DNA from: Fischerella muscicola PCC 7414
GTDB taxonomy: Bacteria > Cyanobacteriota > Cyanobacteriia > Cyanobacteriales > Nostocaceae
DNA length: 51,976 nt
NCBI RefSeq assembly: GCF_000317205.1
Contig: NZ_AJLK01000177.1
Location: 1-51,976, forward strand
Reading direction: 5' to 3'
Of this stretch, positions 44,258 to 51,976 are shown one piece after another. The position numbers and the translations under genes were made by a program. The notes beneath the pieces were generated by a model. That model did no database searches. It was not told the DNA's origin and worked only from the letters and a program-made list of their open reading frames with translations. Positions within the stretch are counted from its first letter, which is position 1. Every line of letters begins with the position of its first letter.

Positions 44258-45910
44258 GTGACTAGCGTAGACACTTTACCAGATAAAACTTCTCAAAACC
44301 TCAAATTTTCCAACTTTTTGCCCAATCATAATCAAATTTGGCAAGGTTCATTAGACTCTGTATCTTTTGATGAAGAGGGCATAAAAGCTAAACTGCTGAA
44401 TTTAGATAAACCTTGTTACATTCTCAGGGTTGAAGGTCAAATTGGCGTCACCAACCAAGGATACTTATACAATTCCAATCATGGACAAACAGGAAAAGTG
44501 GAAACGCTCATAGCTGTTCCACCCCTCAGTACTCAACAATTAGGCGATCCAACTTTCTTGGAATTTCATGGAGTGAAATATGCCTACGCCACTGGGGCGA
44601 TGGCTCATGGTATTGCTTCTGAAGAATTAGTAATTGCTCTTGGCAGAGAGAGAATTTTAAGTTCATTTGGTGCTGGAGGCTTAACTCCTTCCCGTGTTGA
44701 AGCAGCCATTAACCGCATTCAACAAGCCTTGCCAGAGGGTCCTTACGTTTTTAATTTGCTCCACAGTCCTAGCGAACCTGCTATTGAACGCAGTGCTATT
44801 GATTTGTATCTCAAATATCAGGTGAGAACAATAGAAGCTTCCGCCTTTCTAGATTTGAGTGACAACATCGTCTACTATCGAGCTGCTGGGCTGGGTTTAA
44901 GTGCAGCCAATGAAATCGAAATCAAAAATAAAGTCATTGCTAAAATTTCTCGCAGAGAAGTTGCAAACAAATTTCTTCAGCCTGCCCCTACAAACATTCT
45001 CAAACGATTAGTTGAACAAGGCCTCATCAGTGAATTACAAGCAAAACTAGCCGAACAAGTGCCAATGGCGGATGATATCACTGTAGAAGCAGATTCTGGT
45101 GGTCATACAGATAATCGTCCTCTAGTTTGCCTCTTACCTTCAATTTTGGAATTGAGAGATGAAATTCAAACAAAATACTGTTACGAACAACCTGTGCGAG
45201 TCGGAGTAGCAGGAGGAATAGCGACTCCGCAATCAGCATTAGCTGCTTTTATGATGGGTGCTGCCTATATTGTCACCGGCTCTATCAACCAGTCTTGCGT
45301 TGAAGCTGGAACTTCTCAATATACAAAACAATTACTAGCTCAAGCCGAGATGACTGACATGATGATGGCCCCAGCAGCAGACATGTTTGAAATGGGAGTA
45401 AAACTTCAAGTTCTTAAAAGAGGAACTTTCTTTCCCCTGCGAGCGCAGAAACTGTTTGATTTATACAAAAACTATAACTCAATTGAAGACATCCCACCTG
45501 TAGAAAGAGAGAAACTAGAAAAACAGGTTTTTAGAAAGAATCTGGAAGTAATTTGGAAGGAAACCACTGCCTATTTATCCCAAAGAAATCCCGATAAATT
45601 AATTAAGGCTGCCAACAATCCCAAAATGAAGATGGCTCTAATTTTTCGCTGGTATCTTGGCTTGTCGTCTCGCTGGTCTAACTCTGGGGAAAAAGGTCGA
45701 GAAACAGATTATCAAATCTGGTGTGGCCCTGCAATGGGTAGTTTTAATGACTGGGTAAGGGGTTCTTACCTTGCTCAACCAAATAATCGGAAAGTGGTTG
45801 ATGTTGCTAACCATATTATGAGAGGTGCTGCATATTTATTCCGCATCCAAAGTTTGAAAATCCAAGGATTGCAAATGCCAGCTAGCTACATGCAGTATCG
45901 ACCACAATAA
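44258..45910 (+). CDS. PfaD-like trans-acting enoyl reductase (FMN TIM barrel)
   Basis: 550 residues from a GTG at 44258. The family of PfaD/HglC-like and 2-nitropropane-dioxygenase-type flavoproteins shows EFHGVKYAYATGAMAHGIAS, AGGLTPSRVEAAINRIQ, ADSGGHTDNRPL and GVAGGIATPQSALAAFMMGA (FMN phosphate site). PfaD works in trans to reduce the enoyl group formed by the PKS dehydratase. The C-terminus (WCGPAMGSFNDWVRGSYL) is typical of PfaD. It completes a PfaA-B-D set; PfaC is absent. Confidence 0.93.
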   Translation: MTSVDTLPDKTSQNLKFSNFLPNHNQIWQGSLDSVSFDEEGIKAKLLNLDKPCYILRVEGQIGVTNQGYLYNSNHGQTGKVETLIAVPPLSTQQLGDPTFLEFHGVKYAYATGAMAHGIASEELVIALGRERILSSFGAGGLTPSRVEAAINRIQQALPEGPYVFNLLHSPSEPAIERSAIDLYLKYQVRTIEASAFLDLSDNIVYYRAAGLGLSAANEIEIKNKVIAKISRREVANKFLQPAPTNILKRLVEQGLISELQAKLAEQVPMADDITVEADSGGHTDNRPLVCLLPSILELRDEIQTKYCYEQPVRVGVAGGIATPQSALAAFMMGAAYIVTGSINQSCVEAGTSQYTKQLLAQAEMTDMMMAPAADMFEMGVKLQVLKRGTFFPLRAQKLFDLYKNYNSIEDIPPVEREKLEKQVFRKNLEVIWKETTAYLSQRNPDKLIKAANNPKMKMALIFRWYLGLSSRWSNSGEKGRETDYQIWCGPAMGSFNDWVRGSYLAQPNNRKVVDVANHIMRGAAYLFRIQSLKIQGLQMPASYMQYRPQ

Positions 45911-45917
45911 GACTTAT

Positions 45918-46050
45918 ATCATGTTCGCTTGAATACTTATACTGTCGCGTAGGCTGGTAATAGGTAATGGGTAATTAAGATACTGATGATATTCCCATGC
46001 CCGATGCCCAACAACGAAGCATAATATCGTAAGCAATTAGCCACACTTGG
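45918..46050. repeat. MITE-like element, copy 2 (diverged)
   Basis: Starts ATCATGTTCGCTTGAATACTT and contains GTCGCGTAGGCTGGTAATAG and ATATCGTAAGCAATTAG, in the same order as the element at 2316-2427. The right terminal repeat has decayed (CCACACTTGG). It sits between pfaD-like and darA-like. Confidence 0.55.
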
Positions 46051-46120
46051 TATTAAGTATTCTCCTAGCATCAGCATCTAATTTTCACAACTTTCCTAAC
46101 TACTTTTCCTACCTACAGTC

Positions 46121-47038
46121 ATGAAACGTGTATTGGTAGTTTACTACTCACAATCGGGAGATGTGACTCGTGCCGCTGAATCTTTTACTAAATTTCTCCA
46201 AAAACCAGAAATTGAGCTTACCTGGGAGTGTATTAAACCAAAAGATAATTATCCTTCTCCTTGGAGCTTATATAAATTTTTTGATGTTTTTCCAGAATGT
46301 GTAAATGGGGAGCCGCCGGAAATCTATCCACCACAATTTGATAATGATGACAAATTTGATCTAATTATTCTTGCTTATCAGGTTTGGTTTTTGGCTCCAT
46401 CTTTACCAATTCAGGGTTTTTTAAAATCCAAGTATGCCAAAGTTTTACAGAATACGAAAGTTATCACTTTAGTAGTCTGTCGAAATATGTGGCACTCTGC
46501 CTCAGAAATGATGAAGAAAATGATTGCAGAAGTCGGAGGAATTCATATTGATAATGTGGTATTGACTCACCAAGGGCCACCTTTGGCTACTTTTATTACC
46601 ACTCCCCGGTTACTATTGACTGGGAAAAAAAACAGATTTTTGGGAGTATTACCTGCTGCTGGTGTCAGAGATGAGGATATTTATGCGTTATCAAGATTTG
46701 GGAAGCGGATAGCTAATAATCTTGCAGCATTAAGTGATTCTTCGCATCAACCAATGCTTAAAGGACTTGGAGCCGTTGAAGTTAATCAACGCTATGTCAT
46801 TCCAGAAGTTATTGGGCACTTGGTATATCGTCCGTGGGCTAAGATAGTTCGTTTTTTTGGTAAACAAGGTAGCTGGAGCAGAATACCAATAATCTGTATC
46901 TTTGCGGTGCAGCTCATATTTGCTATTCCAATTGTCCTTATAGTTTCCACTGTTGTTCAATTTCTCTTTTCTCCACTGATTCATAAAAAAATAGCGTCTT
47001 ATGTTGAGCTTCTAAAATCTCCATCTGGTCTGGATTAG
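46121..47038 (+). CDS. DarA-like dialkylresorcinol enzyme (flavodoxin-like aromatase)
   Basis: 305 residues. The N-terminal flavodoxin-like fold (MKRVLVVYYSQSGDVTRAAE, with a phosphate loop YSQSGDVT) is followed by a C-terminal hydrophobic stretch (IPIICIFAVQLIFAIPIVLI, then VSTVVQFLF), probably membrane-associated. This layout is that of DarA, which aromatises the cyclohexanedione made by DarB to a dialkylresorcinol. The DarB-like gene follows at 78 bases on the same strand, strengthening the call. Simple flavodoxins are shorter and lack the hydrophobic tail. Confidence 0.8.
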   Translation: MKRVLVVYYSQSGDVTRAAESFTKFLQKPEIELTWECIKPKDNYPSPWSLYKFFDVFPECVNGEPPEIYPPQFDNDDKFDLIILAYQVWFLAPSLPIQGFLKSKYAKVLQNTKVITLVVCRNMWHSASEMMKKMIAEVGGIHIDNVVLTHQGPPLATFITTPRLLLTGKKNRFLGVLPAAGVRDEDIYALSRFGKRIANNLAALSDSSHQPMLKGLGAVEVNQRYVIPEVIGHLVYRPWAKIVRFFGKQGSWSRIPIICIFAVQLIFAIPIVLIVSTVVQFLFSPLIHKKIASYVELLKSPSGLD

Positions 47039-47115
47039 AAGTCAACAATAACTAATTGTTTTCAGGAAAAGACGTTTATAAATTTGACGTTTTACTAAAT
47101 TCTTCGGAGAAGATT

Positions 47116-48264
47116 ATGGCTTCAGCATATGTTACAGGTCTAGGAGTTTTTCTACCTAATGAACCAATTGATAATGAGGAGATTGAAAATGTTCTTGGGT
47201 TAATCAATGGAAAACCCTCTCGCTCAAAAAATCGAATTCTCAATAACAACGGTATCAAAACTCGATATTATGCAATAGATCCGAAGACAGGTAAGCAAAC
47301 TCATAACAATGCACAATTAACTGCTGAGGCAGTGCGTACTCTTTGCAGAAAATATAATTTTCCTTTAGATAAAATAGAGTGTTTAGTTTGTGGAACCTCA
47401 GGCTCGGATCAGCTGATTCCCAACCATGCTTTGATGGTACATGGGGAGCTTGGATGTCCTCCTTGTGAAGTGGTAGCTACAAGTGGTGTCTGCTGTTCAG
47501 GAGTAACAGCACTCAAGTATGGATTTATGAGTGTGTCTTCCGGTTTGACCAAAAATGCTGTAACTACAGGGTCAGAAGTAGTATCGAATGCCCTAACTGC
47601 GGTGTATTTTCAACCAGAAATAGAAGCAAAAATTCAAGATTTGGAAGCTAAACCAATCATAGCTTTTGAGAAAGACTTTTTAAGATGGATGCTTTCTGAT
47701 GCCTCTGCTGCTGTTTTGATTAAAGATACGCCTGATCAAGATAGCATTTCACTCAGAATAGACTGGGTTGATTTAATTTCCTTTGCTAATCAGCTAGAAG
47801 CTTGCATGTATATGGGAGCTGTCAAAAGAGCAGATGGTTCTTTACAAGGCTGGCGGGATGTCGAAAATCCCAAAGAAGTAGAAAAAGAAGGTTATTTTAC
47901 CTTAAAGCAGGATGCTAAACTTCTTGGAGAAAATATTATTTCCTATGGTCAAAAAGGCTTAATTCAGATTCGAGATAAATACAACTTGAAGGCAAATGAT
48001 ATTACTTGGTTTTTACCTCATTACTCATCAGAGTTTTTTAGGCAGCAACTCCATGACAAGATGGCTGAAATTGGAGTCCATATTACCTACGACAAATGGT
48101 TTACTAATTTAACTTCTAAGGGTAATACAGGCTCTGCTTCTATCTTTGTGATGTTAGAGGAATTAGTATCATCAGGGAAAATTCAACGAGGTGATAAAAT
48201 ATTTTGCTTGGTTCCCGAAAGTGCTAGATTTTCATACGCTTATATGCATTTAACGGCTGTTTAA
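47116..48264 (+). CDS. DarB-like ketosynthase III (dialkylresorcinol/cyclohexanedione-forming)
   Basis: 382 residues from the ATG 47116 (MASAYVTGLGVFLPNEPIDN); the frame is open 20 codons further. A KAS III-type thiolase fold with Cys127 in TSGVCCSGVTAL, His302 in WFLPHYSSEFF and Asn337 in SKGNTGSAS makes a full Cys-His-Asn triad. The neighbouring Cys126 is unusual. DarB condenses a beta-ketoacyl thioester with a second acyl chain and cyclises it to a 2,5-dialkylcyclohexane-1,3-dione. FabH of fatty acid synthesis is shorter (about 330) and lacks the long NEEIENVLGLINGKPSRSKN region. Confidence 0.85.
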   Translation: MASAYVTGLGVFLPNEPIDNEEIENVLGLINGKPSRSKNRILNNNGIKTRYYAIDPKTGKQTHNNAQLTAEAVRTLCRKYNFPLDKIECLVCGTSGSDQLIPNHALMVHGELGCPPCEVVATSGVCCSGVTALKYGFMSVSSGLTKNAVTTGSEVVSNALTAVYFQPEIEAKIQDLEAKPIIAFEKDFLRWMLSDASAAVLIKDTPDQDSISLRIDWVDLISFANQLEACMYMGAVKRADGSLQGWRDVENPKEVEKEGYFTLKQDAKLLGENIISYGQKGLIQIRDKYNLKANDITWFLPHYSSEFFRQQLHDKMAEIGVHITYDKWFTNLTSKGNTGSASIFVMLEELVSSGKIQRGDKIFCLVPESARFSYAYMHLTAV

Positions 48265-48382
48265 TTTAAGCTTACAGCTATTTTAGTAAGTTATCTATCA
48301 TGTTTATTATGAGCTTGAAAAATGGCGTTGTTTGTGGCAAATAACTCACTGAAAGATTTAAATACTGCTCAGGTTTGAACTG

Positions 48383-50197
48383 ATGGACAATATACCAACT
48401 ACATTAAAACGTGATATCAACGCCATCTTTTTGAGAGTTTTAAATGTAGGCACACCTGGTAGTGATTTACTTTTCAAGAGCGAGGGTAGTGAATTCATAT
48501 GGGGCCGCTCTGGAAATGATGCCTTTGTTGGTTTAAATCCAAGTAGTGGTCTTGATCAAAAGCAAATTGATATTATTCTGGGTGACGCGGATTTCATGGC
48601 TCCACTAAACGGCAGTCAGTTTAACTGGAGCGACAGATTTGTTCTTGGTGATTGGAGACAGCCATATTATGTTGACGACAAGGGACACAACTTTGGTTTA
48701 AAGCAATTTTCCACAATTTTAGACTTTAACCCCTGGCAGGATATCATTCAGCTACACGGCACTCCTAAAGACTACCAGTTGCTCAAATCTCCTATGGGAA
48801 CAGCGATATTTTGGAAGCAGGGAACTGTACCTGACCTCATTGCCGTTTTACCTGGGATTCATCATTTGAGTCTTAAGGGAGACTACTTTCAATATGAGGG
48901 CTACACCCCACCACTTGGACCAGTACAAGGAAAAATTCAGCAATTGGGATCTATCGGTATTGACTTACCTACAAGCTCAGCTACAGATTCCTTTGGTAAT
49001 TTATACGTAGCGGGGGCGACTAGTGACTCTTTGGGAGGAGCCAAAGCTGGGTCTGATGATGCCTGGGTGGGTAAGTATGACAGTAATGGTAATCAGCAGT
49101 GGATTCAACAGTTTGGAACTTCTAGTGCTGACTTTGCTACTAGCATTGCCACCGACAACAAAGGTAACTTCTACCTGGCAGGAATGACAAAAGGCGATTT
49201 GGGAGGACTCAATCAAGGACAAGGAAATTATGATGTTTGGGTGGGCAAGTATGATAGCAATGGCAATCAGCAGTGGATTCAACAGTTTGGAACTGAACTG
49301 ATTGATGCCTCCTTTGGTATGAAAGTTGATGACGATGGCGGTGTTTATCTTACAGGATTCACTATTGAGCAACAGCAGGAAGGACTTTTTTTCGAGCCTA
49401 ATGTTTTTGCAGATGATGTCTGGGTAACTAAGTATGACAGCAATGGCAATCAGCAGTGGTTTCAAAAGTTTGGGAGTTCCGCTTTTGATGAAGCTTACGC
49501 TGTTACCGTCAGTAATGACGGTAGTGTTTATTCCACAGGCTGGACTATGGGCAACTTGGGAGGAAAGAATGCTGGGCTATATGATGTCTGGTTTGCCAAG
49601 AACAATCATAATGGTCAGTTGGAATGGATTCAACAATTTGGCACTAAAGATTATGAATTCCCAAAGGCGATAGATACAGATACTCAAGGCAATGTCTACA
49701 TGACAGGATGGACTTTGGGTAACTTGGGGGGAAAAAATGCTGGGTCTGATGATGTTTGGATTAGCAAGTATGACAGCAATGGTAATCGACTATGGATAAA
49801 ACAGTTTGGTACTGGCGGTGATGATGCATCCTCGGGCATGAAGGTCGATTCAAATGGCAATATTTTTCTAGTGGGATATACCAACAACAACTTGGGGGGA
49901 AAAAATGCTGGGTCTAATGATGCCTGGATTGCCAAGTATGATAGTGAAGGCAACCAGTTGTGGATTCAACAGTTTGGAACTTCTAAGTCTGATGCTGCCA
50001 CCAGTGTTACATTAGACCAGTTTGGCAACGTCTACGTTACAGGAACTAGTGAGGGTTCTTTTGGGGGCATCAATGCTGGGTCTATAGATAGCTGGATCGC
50101 TAAGCTCGATTCCGAGTCAGGAACTTTGCAAGACTTTAGTGGTACTCCAAAGCTGGTTAGTGAGAATGACACCCTAGTTAATGTTCTTCCAGCTTAG
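48383..50197 (+). CDS. RTX-like/seven-bladed beta-propeller protein, CylK/BrtB-like alkylating enzyme candidate
   Basis: 604 residues. The N-terminal ~180 residues are a degenerate RTX-like calcium domain (GTPGSDLLF, RSGNDAFVG, then DRFVLGDWRQPYYVDDKGHN and LDFNPWQDIIQLHG). Seven SBBP-type repeats of about 57 residues follow (consensus GNVYVTGxTxGxLGGxNAGSDDxWxxKYDSNGNQxWIQQFGT), enough for a seven-bladed propeller. CylK and BrtB, which use secondary alkyl chlorides to alkylate resorcinols or carboxylates, have this same calcium domain plus seven-bladed propeller, and they pair with CylC-type halogenases, as here. Arg92 is a candidate for the catalytic Arg, but I cannot align it without the reference. 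A generic SBBP surface protein is the alternative. Confidence 0.75.
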   Translation: MDNIPTTLKRDINAIFLRVLNVGTPGSDLLFKSEGSEFIWGRSGNDAFVGLNPSSGLDQKQIDIILGDADFMAPLNGSQFNWSDRFVLGDWRQPYYVDDKGHNFGLKQFSTILDFNPWQDIIQLHGTPKDYQLLKSPMGTAIFWKQGTVPDLIAVLPGIHHLSLKGDYFQYEGYTPPLGPVQGKIQQLGSIGIDLPTSSATDSFGNLYVAGATSDSLGGAKAGSDDAWVGKYDSNGNQQWIQQFGTSSADFATSIATDNKGNFYLAGMTKGDLGGLNQGQGNYDVWVGKYDSNGNQQWIQQFGTELIDASFGMKVDDDGGVYLTGFTIEQQQEGLFFEPNVFADDVWVTKYDSNGNQQWFQKFGSSAFDEAYAVTVSNDGSVYSTGWTMGNLGGKNAGLYDVWFAKNNHNGQLEWIQQFGTKDYEFPKAIDTDTQGNVYMTGWTLGNLGGKNAGSDDVWISKYDSNGNRLWIKQFGTGGDDASSGMKVDSNGNIFLVGYTNNNLGGKNAGSNDAWIAKYDSEGNQLWIQQFGTSKSDAATSVTLDQFGNVYVTGTSEGSFGGINAGSIDSWIAKLDSESGTLQDFSGTPKLVSENDTLVNVLPA

Positions 50198-50262
50198 ATG
50201 TTTTTTGAGAACTTCATAGTACATGAAATCTTTGATTTCACAGAACTCATAAACAGAGACAT

Positions 50263-51495
50263 ATGATGGATAACACTGAAGAATTAAATACACAACAACA
50301 ACCTCAGATTACATGTGAAATACAGGTCAAGAAGCATTTAAAAGTGACCGAAATCAACTATCGGCGTAACAAGGAGTCCAACTATACCGAGAAAATAAAA
50401 GAATTGGAGCAAAATTTTGATTACAGCAGCTACAAAGATCATTATTGGAGTGATCCTGAGCTTTCAATCCTCTATGGAACCCCACTCTACGAAGTAGCTT
50501 CACCCTCGCAAAAGATTGCTCTCAATCATCTTTTTTGGGTTGGAGGTTACAATCTTACTGCTGCTAGTGAAACTAATACAGTTCTGTACAATCAGATTAC
50601 AGGCAGCGTTTTCTACAGCATAGGTGGCTACGAAACCCTCTGCCACGAACTGGATGTTGAAACTTCTCAAGAACGCTACCACATTCATGCCTTTCGCACG
50701 GTTGCTAACATGACGGAACTCGACCTGCTAGGGGATGCCATAATTGGCAATCCTTTCACAGGGCATGAATCTAAGGCGATGCAGGGAGGTATGATTGGGC
50801 GTCTATCACCAGGACCTGTGCGACATTTATTCAGCTTTAACTGGGGAAGTACACCTTTCTTGGCATCACAGTACTATGCCTTACGCTTTATCGCCAATAT
50901 GATTCTCAAGCTAACAGAACACAGCCGTTCTCAGTATTTCAAGGAGTTAGAGAAGAAAAACGAGTTTATCCCGGCTCCTACTGCTATCTCCTATTACCAT
51001 TTCTTGGATGAATCTTTCCACACTACAACTTCTCAGCTGATTGCTCAAGACCTGTACAAGGATTTTCCTAAGCCAACAAAATACGAAAAATTCATGGCTA
51101 ATTTGTCAATCTACATGATGCAATTTACCGTTTTGAATGGGCTGTCTGCTGGTGCAGTTGCAAGCTTTTATCCAGATAATCTTTTTGTCATACCCTTAGT
51201 CTATAAGATACTACGTTCGCCTCTATTTGCCATGTCTACCCAAGAGGCACTCTTTTGGATAGAGAAATGCTTCTGCCACGAACACGAAGGTTTACATTTG
51301 AATTTGAAGTATCACCAACGTCTCATTTCAGAACTGTGCAAGTTTTTCGACAAACTAGACTACACATGGCCTGTTAATCGTGAAATGCGTGTTATGGCTA
51401 CAGGAGGCTCGATTAGCAAGGCTATCCAAAATAACACTCAATTCTTTCATAAGTTCTCTAAGTCTGTCGCTTGTGAGAATGGTAATCCGATTTGA
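50263..51495 (+). CDS. AurF-type diiron protein, CylC/BrtJ-like dimetal-carboxylate halogenase candidate
   Basis: 410 residues, or 409 from the second ATG. The ligands of AurF-type diiron enzymes can be matched: Glu103 (ASETNTV), Glu137 and His140 (ERYHIH), Glu219 (LTEHS), and His246-Glu250-His253 (HFLDESFH). A later His-rich segment (CFCHEHEGLHLNLKYH, about 338-351) is extra. AurF is an N-oxygenase, but its cyanobacterial relatives CylC and BrtJ chlorinate unactivated fatty acyl carbons and pair with CylK/BrtB, the type of gene directly upstream (65 bases). Chlorination rather than oxygenation is therefore an inference from context. Confidence 0.72.
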   Translation: MMDNTEELNTQQQPQITCEIQVKKHLKVTEINYRRNKESNYTEKIKELEQNFDYSSYKDHYWSDPELSILYGTPLYEVASPSQKIALNHLFWVGGYNLTAASETNTVLYNQITGSVFYSIGGYETLCHELDVETSQERYHIHAFRTVANMTELDLLGDAIIGNPFTGHESKAMQGGMIGRLSPGPVRHLFSFNWGSTPFLASQYYALRFIANMILKLTEHSRSQYFKELEKKNEFIPAPTAISYYHFLDESFHTTTSQLIAQDLYKDFPKPTKYEKFMANLSIYMMQFTVLNGLSAGAVASFYPDNLFVIPLVYKILRSPLFAMSTQEALFWIEKCFCHEHEGLHLNLKYHQRLISELCKFFDKLDYTWPVNREMRVMATGGSISKAIQNNTQFFHKFSKSVACENGNPI

Positions 51496-51694
51496 TTGAT
51501 GAATTTACAAGGTTGAGGTAAGCAATAGGAAAGAAGGCTCTTCGAGGTGTATCTGGTGGTTTATCGCATTAATTATGAGGGGTAAAAACGAACTGCAAAG
51601 GACACAAAGAACGCAAAGAAAGAGGCAAGTTGTTTTACCCAGCTGGCGTTTTTGTGACAGAGTACTAGTAGTCTACCAAGGAAATTTTGCTATG
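51496..51694. repeat. Repeat-rich gap between the cluster and an IS630-type element
   Basis: GTGGTTTATCGCATTAATTA (about 51553), AACTGCAAAGGACACAAAGA and GAGTACTAGTAGTCTACCAA (about 51661-51680) are host repeats also met at 14124 and 715-735. The last is probably the end of the adjacent IS or its MITE derivative. No gene is seen. Confidence 0.55.
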
Positions 51695-51976
51695 TTAAAT
51701 GCTCGGATATAAACGCTGCATTTTTTGACGTGCATCCTGGGTTTTAAAACCCCAATAAACGCTAGATTTTTGTTGATTATGTTGTGCTTCCCAAGCGGCA
51801 ATTTCAGAAGATAATGTCTCGACATCAGGAATACGCCGTTCTAGACATTGGCGGGATAAAACAGATAATTCAATTTCTACTTGATTCAACCAAGAAGCGT
51901 GTTTAGGAGTATAGTGAAATTCTAATTTTTTAATAATTCGACGTGCTTCTTGTGGAGAGAAAATTTCATATAATAT
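51695..51976 (-). CDS. IS630-family transposase, C-terminal part, gene continues beyond the window
   Basis: The minus-strand frame is open from the window's last base. It reads SPQEARRIIKKLEFHYTPKH then ASWLNQVEIELSVLSRQCLE, and ends at 51695. HYTPKHxSWLNxxEIE contains the last Glu of the DDE triad of the IS630 family; the KMQRLYPSI end is also typical. Whether the rest is intact cannot be seen. Confidence 0.88.
   Translation of the reverse strand: MLYEIFSPQEARRIIKKLEFHYTPKHASWLNQVEIELSVLSRQCLERRIPDVETLSSEIAAWEAQHNQQKSSVYWGFKTQDARQKMQRLYPSI

Noticed and set aside
33405-45910. Assignment as the heterocyst glycolipid (hgl) cluster itself
   Set aside because: The synthase genes are HGL-like, but no hetN/hetI/hglT-type neighbours are present, while DarAB, CylK-like and CylC-like genes are, so a different lipid is more likely.
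49001-49465. 154-codon minus-strand frame inside the propeller gene
   Set aside because: Its periodic sequence mirrors the seven repeats of the real gene on the other strand.

Overview
The window comes from a filamentous, heterocyst-type cyanobacterium of the Nostoc/Anabaena/Calothrix group. The signs are frequent GCGATCGC (HIP1) palindromes, heptamer-type tandem repeats, an orange carotenoid protein, high-light-inducible proteins, a devBCA glycolipid-type exporter and a polyketide synthase of the polyunsaturated fatty acid (PUFA) / heterocyst-glycolipid kind. No rRNA, tRNA or CRISPR array was seen.

Layout. 1-0.5 kb: 3' end of an IS200/IS605 TnpB gene. 0.9-9.8 kb: housekeeping and signalling genes (HtrA-type protease, Ser/Thr kinase with SH3, VanZ/LamG membrane protein, alpha-glucan phosphorylase, DUF429 protein). 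9.8-11.2 kb: debris made of a PIN-toxin relic and one group II intron nested in domain V of another. 11.4-14.1 kb: photoprotection genes (frameshifted HLIP, small membrane protein, HLIP, OCP with Gln at position 155, internally deleted Rieske gene, ssl1498-family protein). 14.5-28 kb: ordinary chromosomal genes (B12-radical SAM, TrpS, MTHFR-like, Uma2, VapBC-like pair, DUF4336, PAP/fibrillin, methyltransferase, 3D-domain protein) with transposase relics and repeat clusters between them. 28.1-31.3 kb: devBCA on the minus strand. 33.4-51.5 kb: an 18-kb unidirectional biosynthetic cluster. 51.7 kb to the end: C-terminus of an IS630-type transposase.

The cluster at 33.4-51.5 kb is the main discovery candidate. 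In order it encodes a PfaA-like PKS (KS-AT-ACP-ACP, then KR-DH in another frame after an A8 run), a PfaB-like protein (KS-like domain with Gln for Cys, plus AT), a PfaD-like enoyl reductase, DarA-like and DarB-like dialkylresorcinol enzymes, a protein with a degenerate RTX N-terminus and a seven-repeat beta-propeller (CylK/BrtB-like), and a seven-ligand AurF-type diiron protein (CylC/BrtJ-like halogenase candidate). My inference is that the PUFA-type synthase makes a long acyl chain, DarB and DarA turn two chains into a dialkylresorcinol, the diiron enzyme chlorinates an unactivated alkyl carbon, and the propeller enzyme uses that chloride as an electrophile for C-C or C-O bond formation. The divergent devBCA operon could export the product. 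PfaC (KS-CLF-DH-DH), a phosphopantetheinyl transferase and a free ACP are absent from the window.

Genome decay and repeat activity are prominent. There are three probable frameshifts (PKS, HLIP, SAP-like protein), one in-frame internal gene deletion (Rieske), repeat-derived in-frame insertions in two enzymes, nested introns, MITE-like copies and three transposase fragments.
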